From Galactobacter valiniphilus (lineage in GTDB: Bacteria; Actinomycetota; Actinomycetes; Actinomycetales; Micrococcaceae): a stretch of 64,000 nt of DNA. The notes beneath the pieces were generated by a model that saw only the letters and a program-made list of their open reading frames with translations, was not told the origin of the DNA and searched no databases. The translations under genes and the position numbers were made by a program. Shown piece after piece: positions 23,889 through 31,063 of the stretch; the first letter of the stretch is position 1, and the number at the start of each line of letters is the position of its first letter. The stretch spans positions 113,696 to 177,695 of the forward strand of contig NZ_QQXK01000002.1 in the NCBI RefSeq assembly GCF_003575975.1, given 5' to 3'.

Positions 23889-25406
23889 GTGATCACAGGA
23901 ACCCTCAAGAGCCAGGTCGACGCCGTCTGGAACGCCTTCTGGTCGGGCGGCATTTCAAACCCGGTGGAGGTGATTGAGCAGATCACATACCTGCTCTTCC
24001 TCAAGCGCCTGGACGAGCTGGAGCTCGTCAAGGAGCAGAAGGCCGCCGCGACCGGTCGCCCCGTGCAGGACCCCATCTTCCCGGTGGGCCGCGATGAGTT
24101 CCGCCGCGAGTACCGAGACCTGCGCTGGAACCGCTTCAAGGGCTTCAGCAAGGACGAGCTCTTCGAGGTCTTCACCGAGAGCGTCTTTCCGTTCCTCAAG
24201 GACCGCGTCACGCGCCTGAGCGACGGCACCGCCTCGAGCTACACGGCCCTCATGCAGGACGCCCGCTTCACCATCCCCGAGGCGCACCTCCTCCAGAAGG
24301 CGGTGGACCTCCTCGACGCGATCCCCATGAAGGACCGCGACACGAACGGCGACCTCTACGAGTACATGCTCGGCAAGCTCGCCACCTCCGGCACCAACGG
24401 CCAGTTCCGCACGCCGCGCCACATCATCAAGCTCATGGTGGACATGCGCGCGCCACAGCCGATGGAGGCCATTTGCGATCCGGCCGCCGGCACAGCGGGT
24501 TTCCTCATGGAGGCCGGCGAGTACCTGCGCGAGCACAACCCAGACCTCTTCTTCGAGCCGGAGCAGCGCGTGTTCTTCAACTCGGAGCAGTTCCACGCCT
24601 TCGACACCGACCGCACCATGATGCGCATCGGCGCCATGAACCTCATGCAGCACGGCATCGATAACCCGGTCCTGGAGCGCCGCGATTCCCTGGCCGAGGT
24701 GAACTCGGCGGACGTGGATCGCTACGACCTCATCCTCGCCAATCCGCCGTTCGCGGGCAGCCTGGACAAGGAGAACACCTCCAAGGCGCTCCTCAAGCTG
24801 GCCGACACCAAGAAGACCGAACTCCTCTTCATGGCGTTGTTCCTACGCCTGCTCAAGCCCGGAGGCAGAGCCGCCGTGATTGTGCCCGACGGCGTGTTGT
24901 TTGGTTCCACGAAGGCCCACAAGTCCCTGCGCCACGAGTTGGTGGAAAACCAGCAACTCGAGGCCGTGATTTCCCTGCCCTCAGGTGTGTTCAAACCCTA
25001 TGCCGGTGTCTCCACCGCCATCCTCTTCTTCACACGCACCGACTCCGGCGGCACAGAGGACGTGTGGTTCTACGACGTCAAGGCGGACGGTTTCTCGCTT
25101 GACGACAAACGCAATCCCGTCGACACCAACGATCTGCCCACCGTGCTCGAGCGTTGGGAGGCGCTCCGCGGAGCAGATGCCGAGGCCGCCGGTGCCGAAC
25201 GTGCGCGCGCCCGCACCGAAGCCTCCTTCGTGGTGCCGAAGTCCGAGATCGAGGCCAACGGCTACGACCTCTCGATCAACCGCTACAAGGAGATCGAGTA
25301 CGAGGAGGTCCAGCACCGCGATCCGCTGGAGATCATCGCGGAGCTCGAAGAGCTGGAGAAGGAGATCGCCACGGGCCTGGCCGAGCTCAAGGGGATGCTC
25401 AAGTGA
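23889..25406 (+). CDS. hsdM: Type I restriction-modification methyltransferase subunit HsdM
   Basis: A 505-aa N6-adenine methyltransferase subunit. The N-terminal domain starts TLKSQVDAVWNAFWSGGISNPVEV, then LFLKRLDE. SAM motif I is CDPAAGTAGFL (about 196-206) and catalytic motif IV is NPPF (about 284-287). TNGQFRTPRHIIKLMVDM precedes motif I as in classical HsdM. With HsdS it makes the modification enzyme, and with HsdR the restriction complex. The start is a GTG, probably leaderless. hsdS overlaps its end by 4 bp (GTGA). Unusually, hsdR is not next in line but 5.7 kb away behind two toxin-antitoxin modules. Confidence 0.95.
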   Translation: MITGTLKSQVDAVWNAFWSGGISNPVEVIEQITYLLFLKRLDELELVKEQKAAATGRPVQDPIFPVGRDEFRREYRDLRWNRFKGFSKDELFEVFTESVFPFLKDRVTRLSDGTASSYTALMQDARFTIPEAHLLQKAVDLLDAIPMKDRDTNGDLYEYMLGKLATSGTNGQFRTPRHIIKLMVDMRAPQPMEAICDPAAGTAGFLMEAGEYLREHNPDLFFEPEQRVFFNSEQFHAFDTDRTMMRIGAMNLMQHGIDNPVLERRDSLAEVNSADVDRYDLILANPPFAGSLDKENTSKALLKLADTKKTELLFMALFLRLLKPGGRAAVIVPDGVLFGSTKAHKSLRHELVENQQLEAVISLPSGVFKPYAGVSTAILFFTRTDSGGTEDVWFYDVKADGFSLDDKRNPVDTNDLPTVLERWEALRGADAEAAGAERARARTEASFVVPKSEIEANGYDLSINRYKEIEYEEVQHRDPLEIIAELEELEKEIATGLAELKGMLK

Positions 25407-26566
25407 GGATGATGCCTGCAGCCGATCTCATCGCCAAGACGCAGAGCCTCCATCCGAGCAAACATCCTTTCGAACAATTCTCATACTTCAGCATCCCTGC
25501 CTACGACGCGGGCCAAGCTACGACAACCCCGGGCGGTGACATCGGCTCTGCCAAGCAACTGGTCCTTCCTGGTGACGTCCTGATCTCCAAAATCGTCCCC
25601 CACATCCGACGCGTGTGGGTGGTACCGCCTGCTTCTGAATACCGGCAAGTCGCTTCCCAGGAGTGGATCGTCTTTCGTTCGGCGGCTCACCACGCTCCTT
25701 GGTTGCGACACTTCTTGCTCAGCGAGGGGTTCCATCGCCAGTTCATGACGACGGTCGCTGGGGTGGGCGGATCGCTTCTTCGCGCGCGCCCTGTCGATGT
25801 TGGACGCATCCCAATCCCTGTTCCTCCGCTGAACGAGCAGCGCCGCATCGCGGACATCCTCGACCGGTCGCATGCCATGTTTGCTTCAGTCACGCACCGC
25901 TCGGAGCTCCTGGCGGAATTGCATGAGTCACTGTTTATCGCACGCTTTGGCACCACGCAACCATCCGGGCAGACGGTCGCAAACGTGGCGATGGTGGGAC
26001 CCAATCGCATTCGCACAGGCCCGTTCGGATCACAACTCCTCAAGTCTGAACTCACTGATTCGGGCCCCGCTGTCTTGGGCATCGACTCAACAACGGATCA
26101 CCAGTTCAACTCAAATTTCACCCGTCACATTTCGCAGAGCAAATTCGAGACGCTTCGCCGATTCCAGGTGCATCCCGGCGATGTGCTCATCACGATCATG
26201 GGCACCTTAGGTCGCACGGCGATCGTTCCCGATGACATTCCCGACGCGATCAACACCAAGCACATGGTTGCTATCACACCCGATCGCAACAAGATTCTTC
26301 CTGAGTTCTTGCAAGATTGGCTGCGTTTCCATCCTGCTTCATCGGACCACCTGGGTAGGTCGAAGAGAGGCGCAATCATGGGAGGCCTGAATATGGGACT
26401 CATCAAGTCCACACCGCTCGCGGTCCCGCCGCTGGCCCGTCAGCAGGAGTACGCCTCGCAACTGTCGCAGCTCAAGCAAGAGCGCATGCTCGCAGCGACA
26501 ACTCGCGCCAAGCTCGAAGCCGCTGTTGCGTCTTTGTCTCATCGAGCATTCAGAGGGGCATTGTGA
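25403..26566 (+). CDS. hsdS: Type I restriction-modification specificity subunit HsdS
   Basis: A 387-aa DNA-recognition subunit with two target-recognition domains. TRD1 is about residues 1-150 and ends at VDVGRIPIPVPPLNEQRRIADILD; TRD2 is about 190-350 and ends at IKSTPLAVPPLARQQEYASQL. The two conserved regions are the helical coiled-coil spacers that set the gap between the half-sites. The base composition is clearly more AT-rich than the neighbours, typical of horizontally exchanged hsdS genes. A GTG at 25403 gives the 4-bp overlap with hsdM; ATG 25409 and 25412 are alternatives. The recognition sequence cannot be predicted here. Confidence 0.92.
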   Translation: MRMMPAADLIAKTQSLHPSKHPFEQFSYFSIPAYDAGQATTTPGGDIGSAKQLVLPGDVLISKIVPHIRRVWVVPPASEYRQVASQEWIVFRSAAHHAPWLRHFLLSEGFHRQFMTTVAGVGGSLLRARPVDVGRIPIPVPPLNEQRRIADILDRSHAMFASVTHRSELLAELHESLFIARFGTTQPSGQTVANVAMVGPNRIRTGPFGSQLLKSELTDSGPAVLGIDSTTDHQFNSNFTRHISQSKFETLRRFQVHPGDVLITIMGTLGRTAIVPDDIPDAINTKHMVAITPDRNKILPEFLQDWLRFHPASSDHLGRSKRGAIMGGLNMGLIKSTPLAVPPLARQQEYASQLSQLKQERMLAATTRAKLEAAVASLSHRAFRGAL

Positions 26567-27504
26567 GGATCGAACCTGCACCTTCGACTCTCCCGCCGTG
26601 GCCGGGGTTCGTCGGCCCGATCCTCGACGTGCTCGCGAACTCCACCGAGGTGCGTCGCAAGGACCTCTCGGAGCAAGCCGTCGCCGGCGCCGGACTCACG
26701 CCGGAGGCCGCGGCCGAGATGCTGCCCTCGGGCAAGACCACACGCGCGTTGGACCGCGCCAAGTGGGCCATCATGTTCCTGGCCCGCGCAGGGTACATCG
26801 AGCCCGTCCGCCGCGGCATTTACTCCATCACCGCCGCAGGCCGCGCGTGGAATGAGCAACTCGAGCGGCCGATCACCGATCTCAAGTCCATCGAGCGCGA
26901 ACTCGGCGAGCTTTGGAAACTGAACACCCCGTCGTCGGGCAGTGAAACCGCGCCCGCCCCGGCGGGCACGGCCGTGGCCGAATCGACCCAAACCCCCACC
27001 GAGCAGGTGGAAGAAGGCATGGAGCGACTCCGTGAGCAGCTCGCGGCCGAGCTCCTGGACAAGCTGCGCACCAGCGATCCGGACTTCTTTGAGGACGCCG
27101 TCGTGAAGCTGCTCCTCGCGATGGGTTACGGCGGTGCCGAACAGCGCGGCAAGGTGACCGCGAGTACGGGCGACGGCGGCGTGGACGGAGTCATCGACCA
27201 GGACGCGCTGGGGCTGGACCAGGTCTACGTCCAGGCCAAGCGCTACTCCGCGGGCAACAATGTCGGCCGCCCTGAAGTGCAAGGCTTCGTCGGCGCGCTG
27301 CACGGCTTCGGTGCCTCCCGCGGCGTCTTCATCACCACGAGCGCCTTCAGCCAGGGCGCGCTCGAATACGCGCACGGCGTCCCAACCCGGATCATCCTGA
27401 TCGACGGCCAGCGCCTCGTAAACCTCATGATCAAGTACAAGGTGGGCGTCCAGGTGAAGACCACCTACGAGGTCGTCGAGATCGACGAGGACTTCTTCGA
27501 ATAG
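26563..27504 (+). CDS. mrr: Mrr-family restriction endonuclease coupled to hsdS
   Basis: A 313-aa protein. Residues about 10-100 are the winged-helix Mrr N-terminal domain (FVGPILDVLANSTEVRRKDL; GIYSITAAGRAWN). The C-terminal nuclease domain (about 160-300) shows GDGGVDGVI at about 203-211 and VYVQAKRY at about 220-227, the D-(Q/E)-x-K active site of Mrr. Mrr enzymes cut methylated DNA. The GTG start overlaps the hsdS stop by 4 bp, so it is made with the methyltransferase; how it avoids attacking the host's own HsdM marks, or whether it is a separate methylation-dependent weapon, is not known. It ends just before a hairpin. Confidence 0.93.
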   Translation: MRIEPAPSTLPPWPGFVGPILDVLANSTEVRRKDLSEQAVAGAGLTPEAAAEMLPSGKTTRALDRAKWAIMFLARAGYIEPVRRGIYSITAAGRAWNEQLERPITDLKSIERELGELWKLNTPSSGSETAPAPAGTAVAESTQTPTEQVEEGMERLREQLAAELLDKLRTSDPDFFEDAVVKLLLAMGYGGAEQRGKVTASTGDGGVDGVIDQDALGLDQVYVQAKRYSAGNNVGRPEVQGFVGALHGFGASRGVFITTSAFSQGALEYAHGVPTRIILIDGQRLVNLMIKYKVGVQVKTTYEVVEIDEDFFE

Positions 27505-27509
27505 AGCGG

Positions 27510-27535
27510 GCGTGGGACTCCCCGGAGTCCCACGC
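27510..27535. terminator. Terminator of the hsdMS-mrr operon and the opposing small gene
   Basis: Perfect 12-bp arms (GCGTGGGACTCC and complement) with a 2-nt loop between two convergent genes. Confidence 0.6.
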
Positions 27536-27543
27536 CACTGCGA

Positions 27544-27696
27544 TCACCGCTTGGCGCAGTGCCCGCACAGCGGGTAGCCGCCGGTCCCCTGGACGATGTT
27601 CCAGCTGGGGATCTGCCGACCGCTCACGCAGTCGTTCTGGTTGTGGTGGACGTCCGGATCGGTCGGATTGGACGAGTGAAACGCAGCAACCTTCAC
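27544..27696 (-). CDS. 50-aa Cys/His protein, putative metal-binding
   Basis: A small gene with a strong signal: AGGAGG sits 7 bp before a GTG start. The protein is 50 aa and contains VHHNQNDC (H17, H18, C23) in the middle and YPLCGHCAKR at the end (C44, H46, C47), an HxxxxC...CxHC pattern that suggests a bound metal. The linker is GRQIPSWNIVQGTGGYP. The family of short proteins with GTGGxPLCxHC ends is widespread in bacteria, but I know of no named function. It lies between mrr (convergent) and hipA. Stop TGA at 27544. Confidence 0.7.
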   Translation of the reverse strand: MKVAAFHSSNPTDPDVHHNQNDCVSGRQIPSWNIVQGTGGYPLCGHCAKR

Positions 27697-27757
27697 GAGA
27701 AGCCTCCTGAGGCTCAACCTTCACCACACCTTGTGGTGTGATCAGCCTGAACCGAAC

Positions 27758-27782
27758 CCCCGACAGAAAGATCTCTCGGGGA
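27758..27782 (-). terminator. Hairpin after hipA1
   Basis: Outer arms CCCCCGA and TCGGGG with an AT-rich inner stretch containing AGATCT. On the minus strand it lies just after hipA1. Confidence 0.45.
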
Positions 27783-27813
27783 GTGCCGACGCCGACGCCC
27801 ACGTCAATGGCAC

Positions 27814-29097
27814 TCAGGCGTCCACTCGGGTGCACAGCGAGAGTTGAGAGAGCCCGTCGTCCAGCCGCTGCGCGAGCTCAGGCTGTCCGAGGCCCTCCGC
27901 GGCGGCCGTCATCGCTCCGCGCACGCCGCCGAGAATCCGCTCCACCGTGGCCTCGGACTCCGCACGGGTGAGGCCGAGGCGGACACCCTCCTTGACGAGG
28001 CCTCGCAGGCTCATGCGCTCGAAGGCGTATTCACCATCGATCGACATGGGGAAGAACGCCTCGTCCAGGCCCTGCAGGTTGCCCAGGTGCGCCGCCGCTG
28101 AAATGAGGTCATACAGGGGCGCCAGCGACACGGCGTTGCCGCGCAACATCACCGAATAGTTCTTCGCGTGCGCATCCGTTCCCAACACCCCGACGTTGAA
28201 AACCAAGGCCTCGAAGAATGCCTGGCCCAACTGCCGGCGATGAGCGGGCGCTGCGCTGACGAACAGCCGCGCGATGGCGCCGACTCCGGGCCCGCCGTCG
28301 CGGTGCTGATACTTCTTCCCCGGCTGCACAGCCAACGCCTGACACAGGTCTTCCTGGTGCAGGCGGACCACTCGGTTGTGGCGCATTTCCCGGTCGTAGC
28401 GCTTGACGACCAGCACGCTCAGATCGCCAGCCGACGGCGTCCACAATGCCGTTTCCGCGACGTTGAGGCCCAGCCTGCGCGCTGCCTCCATCGTGGCTTG
28501 CTCCACCACGTCAAGGTCTTCCCACGTCTGCTCGGCCGTCATCACCGGCTTGAGTAAGTGCGTCGTCGCCACGCCTACCCCGGGAGGCAACCAGGCGCCG
28601 TCATCCCGTTGGGTGAGGGCGATCTTGGCCTGGGCACCGGCCACGCTGAACCGGAAGCTCTCACCAGGCAGGACTTGTTCTTGCCTGTAGGCTTCTAGCG
28701 CCTGGCGCAGCAATCCCTCAACCTCGCCCTCTGTCAAGGATTGCCCAGCGCGGACGTCCACGGCCTCGGCATCGGTGGAAGGCACGCTTGGCGGCAGAAG
28801 TTGGAGAGCGCCCGCAACATCTCGGCCGTAGTGGCCAAGCAGACCGTTCAGGGAACCCGCGCTGGTCCCGGCCGCCCTGGCCATGTTTTGCAGGGCCTCC
28901 CTATTGTCAGGAAGCAATCCCCACAGAAAGGCCGACGCCGGTTTGTTGCCGTGGCGCCCCCGGCGTGGGTTCATGGACAGCGACAGCGGTGTGGCATCCG
29001 ATCGTTCCGGTTCGTAGTTGAAGGACACCTGCCCGTTCGTGAAGCGGAAGGTACCCCAGAGCGCACCATCGAGATACGCGAGCAGTTCGGAGCTCAT
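27814..29097 (-). CDS. hipA: HipA-family serine/threonine kinase toxin (module 1)
   Basis: A 427-aa protein. The N-terminal couple_hipA region starts SELLAYLDGALWGTFRF and contains FLWGLLPDNREAL. The kinase catalytic loop is GTDAHAKN at about residues 304-311, where the Asp equals D309 of E. coli HipA, and the metal-binding region APLYDL follows. HipA kinases of this class phosphorylate glutamyl-tRNA synthetase or related targets and cause growth arrest. The upstream hipB1 overlaps its start by 4 bp, as expected for a toxin-antitoxin pair. The activation loop and N-lobe look complete. It is the distal gene of this module on the minus strand. Confidence 0.92.
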   Translation of the reverse strand: MSSELLAYLDGALWGTFRFTNGQVSFNYEPERSDATPLSLSMNPRRGRHGNKPASAFLWGLLPDNREALQNMARAAGTSAGSLNGLLGHYGRDVAGALQLLPPSVPSTDAEAVDVRAGQSLTEGEVEGLLRQALEAYRQEQVLPGESFRFSVAGAQAKIALTQRDDGAWLPPGVGVATTHLLKPVMTAEQTWEDLDVVEQATMEAARRLGLNVAETALWTPSAGDLSVLVVKRYDREMRHNRVVRLHQEDLCQALAVQPGKKYQHRDGGPGVGAIARLFVSAAPAHRRQLGQAFFEALVFNVGVLGTDAHAKNYSVMLRGNAVSLAPLYDLISAAAHLGNLQGLDEAFFPMSIDGEYAFERMSLRGLVKEGVRLGLTRAESEATVERILGGVRGAMTAAAEGLGQPELAQRLDDGLSQLSLCTRVDA

Positions 29098-29330
29098 GCC
29101 TCCGCCTCACCCACATAGAACGATTGGCCCAGGACGGCCAACACCTGCATGTACCTGGCCACGGTTCCCGAGAAGCGTCCACCCTCCGCGTCGACGAGCC
29201 ACTTTCGGGAGACTCCGGCTTCGGTGGCCAGCTGGGCCTGCGTGAGACCCGCTTGCCGCCGCAGTCGCGCGAGTTCAGCCCCTAGATCGTCCGGGGACAG
29301 GACAGAGACGGGGTTGTCCGGAGCCTTCAT
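29094..29330 (-). CDS. hipB: HipB-like XRE antitoxin (module 1)
   Basis: A 78-aa DNA-binding antitoxin: LGAELARLRRQAGLTQ and LATEAGVSRKWLVDAEGGRF are a Cro/C1-type helix-turn-helix, with a C-terminal strand. It overlaps hipA1 by 4 bp and would repress the operon together with the toxin. A 15-bp inverted repeat is centred upstream of its start and probably is its operator. ATG 29330 is the only reasonable start. Confidence 0.9.
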   Translation of the reverse strand: MKAPDNPVSVLSPDDLGAELARLRRQAGLTQAQLATEAGVSRKWLVDAEGGRFSGTVARYMQVLAVLGQSFYVGEAEA

Positions 29331-29335
29331 CGCTC

Positions 29336-29385
29336 AAATGTAACCGATCCTGCACATTGGGTAAAGCGTAGGATCGGTTACATTT
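29336..29385. promoter_or_regulatory. HipB1 operator pair
   Basis: Two perfect 15-bp inverted arms (AAATGTAACCGATCC and GGATCGGTTACATTT, 29336-29350 and 29371-29385) with a 20-bp spacer start 5 bp upstream of hipB1. A weaker third half-site (TCACCAATCCTACAC) lies at 29393-29407, next to the end of hipA2. HipB-type antitoxins bind such repeats. Confidence 0.7.
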
Positions 29386-29418
29386 CACGATGTCACCAAT
29401 CCTACACATTTGGCACTA

Positions 29419-30612
29419 TCACTCGAGCTCGCGCCTCCGCGCGGCAAGTTCACGCTCGGCCCCGCGCCGGACCGATCCCTCACATGGCAACGCGTCCCAG
29501 TCCACGCCGGCCGCGGCCGCAAGCACCAGCCGTTGCGCGCTGGCCGCGGCCTTTTGGTTCAGCCCGATGGCAGCGGCGAAGGCCGCCCAGTGCCGAGCCC
29601 GCAGATCCATAGCTTTTCCGTCCACGGTGAGCGCCATGCTCTTGTCGCCATAGACCCAGGTGCATGGCACGTCGTAGATCGGCGCCACCGCCCAGCTGCC
29701 ATCGGGCTGTTCCAGCAACGAGACGTTCTTGGCATGCAGATCCCCATTCCCGGTCAACCAGGCAAACAGGAACTGCAGGTAGAGATTGCGGGCGGCGATG
29801 AGTGGCGCCTTGGCCACCCCCGCCAAGCCAAGCACCACCTCCTCGGAACTCACCGAGTACTTGGCCGCCGGCAAGATCCCGAGCACCTGCCCGGCGTCTT
29901 CCAGAGCAAGCCTTCGCACACGACCACCCTCGGTCACCCGGTCGAAGCGAGACACCGCCAGCCCCGGCCGGCCGCTACGGTCCTCCACGAGCGCCGCGTC
30001 GGCCACGGGCAAGCGCAAGGCGCGGGCCGCCTCGAGGTGCGCGGCCTCATTGAGCACCAGATGCGGGTGATCCGCCGGGTCGATCTTGAGGATGGCCTCA
30101 CCGCTCTTCCACTTCACCGGCGTGGAAAGCATGCTCGCGCTGAGCTTGGCCTGCACCCCCGCCAGGCCCGTGAGATCCGGCTCCTGCATCAGTTCAGCAA
30201 AATCGGCCTCAGCAGCACTACCCACCACCGCGGCCACGTCAACCTCGCGAACGGGCGCGGCACCAGCAGGCACCACCTGCACGTCCCCCGGCAGATCCTC
30301 GCCGACGGCCAGGAGCAGGCTCAGCTCGTCGTCAGGACTGGCCTTCACCGCCCCGCGCAAGACGTTGAGCCGATGACCCTCCGGCAGCACTCCGGCGAAG
30401 AACGCCGGCAGCCCGCCACCGGTGGTTGCCACCGCCTCGGCCCCCACAGGCAGCGTCGTCGCCACGGCCGGTCCCGCGTAGTCGTCCGCGTACTCGAGCA
30501 CCACGCCGCCGTCCGGGCGCCGAGTCAGGGTCGCGGCAAGTACGCCGCGCTTCAACACCTCCGCCGCCTGGACAAGGCGCAAGTCCTCGAGGTCCCGCCC
30601 CAAGGCCGTCAC
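29419..30612 (-). CDS. hipA: HipA-family serine/threonine kinase toxin (module 2)
   Basis: A 397-aa HipA homologue only distantly related to the one in module 1. It begins TALGRDLEDLRLVQAAEVLK (couple_hipA) and has LPAFFAGVLPEGHRL. The catalytic loop is NGDLHAKN at about 285-292, followed by APIYDVP. The segment LAGVQAKLSAS is the conserved Gly-Gln substrate region. The start is a GTG at 30612 that overlaps the hipB2 stop by 4 bp; the frame extends upstream only as a shadow of hipB2. Module 1 begins about 90 bp downstream, so the two modules are tandem. Confidence 0.9.
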   Translation of the reverse strand: MTALGRDLEDLRLVQAAEVLKRGVLAATLTRRPDGGVVLEYADDYAGPAVATTLPVGAEAVATTGGGLPAFFAGVLPEGHRLNVLRGAVKASPDDELSLLLAVGEDLPGDVQVVPAGAAPVREVDVAAVVGSAAEADFAELMQEPDLTGLAGVQAKLSASMLSTPVKWKSGEAILKIDPADHPHLVLNEAAHLEAARALRLPVADAALVEDRSGRPGLAVSRFDRVTEGGRVRRLALEDAGQVLGILPAAKYSVSSEEVVLGLAGVAKAPLIAARNLYLQFLFAWLTGNGDLHAKNVSLLEQPDGSWAVAPIYDVPCTWVYGDKSMALTVDGKAMDLRARHWAAFAAAIGLNQKAAASAQRLVLAAAAGVDWDALPCEGSVRRGAERELAARRRELE

Positions 30613-30806
30613 GGGATCACCTCCAGCCGCACTCCCACGGCGGCCGCGGCGGCCAGGACGGTCGCGAGCGACGGCGTGCCCGTGCCGCGTTCCACCTGCC
30701 CCAAGGTCCTGGTGCTGACGCCGATGAGCTCCGCCAGCTCCTCCTGGGTCACTCCCAGCGCTTTGCGGGCTCGCTTGATGCGCGCGCCGATCTCCATCGC
30801 GTCCAT
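30609..30806 (-). CDS. hipB: HipB-like XRE antitoxin (module 2)
   Basis: A 65-aa protein with a full Cro/C1-type helix-turn-helix: GARIKRARKALGVTQEELAE then IGVSTRTLGQVERGTGTPSL. ATG 30806 is preferred because AAGGGGA sits 5 bp upstream. A longer start (30845) would place the coding region across a 15-bp repeated site that is more likely the operator. It overlaps hipA2 by 4 bp and would regulate that operon. Confidence 0.85.
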   Translation of the reverse strand: MDAMEIGARIKRARKALGVTQEELAELIGVSTRTLGQVERGTGTPSLATVLAAAAAVGVRLEVIP

Positions 30807-30818
30807 CAAGTCCCCTTT

Positions 30819-30956
30819 TCTGCACTTTTCTGCCGATTCAGTCATTGTCGGTCGAGAGTTGGGCGAAAGTCGAGTCTTTCTGCAGAAAAGTGCAGATTTC
30901 GCGAGTTGGGCAATCGAGTCGGTCCAACTTCGCACAATTCGGCAGAAAAGTGCAGA
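30819..30956. promoter_or_regulatory. Three copies of GCAGAAAAGTGCAGA between hipB2 and hsdR
   Basis: The identical 15-mer occurs at 30882-30896 and 30942-30956 (60 bp apart, same orientation) and inverted at 30819-30833 in the hipB2 leader. They are spread over the shared region between divergent hipB2 and hsdR. The copies are AT-rich compared with the surrounding DNA. The arrangement suits cooperative binding by an XRE repressor, possibly controlling both genes. Confidence 0.7.
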
Positions 30957-31063
30957 TTCTTCGCGCAGAGTCCGCCCGCCACCATCGTGACGCCCACCAC
31001 GCGCCGTCGCCCCTTCCGGCTACCCTGTTCACAGGAATCGCGTTCCCTTCCAAGGAGAAATGC

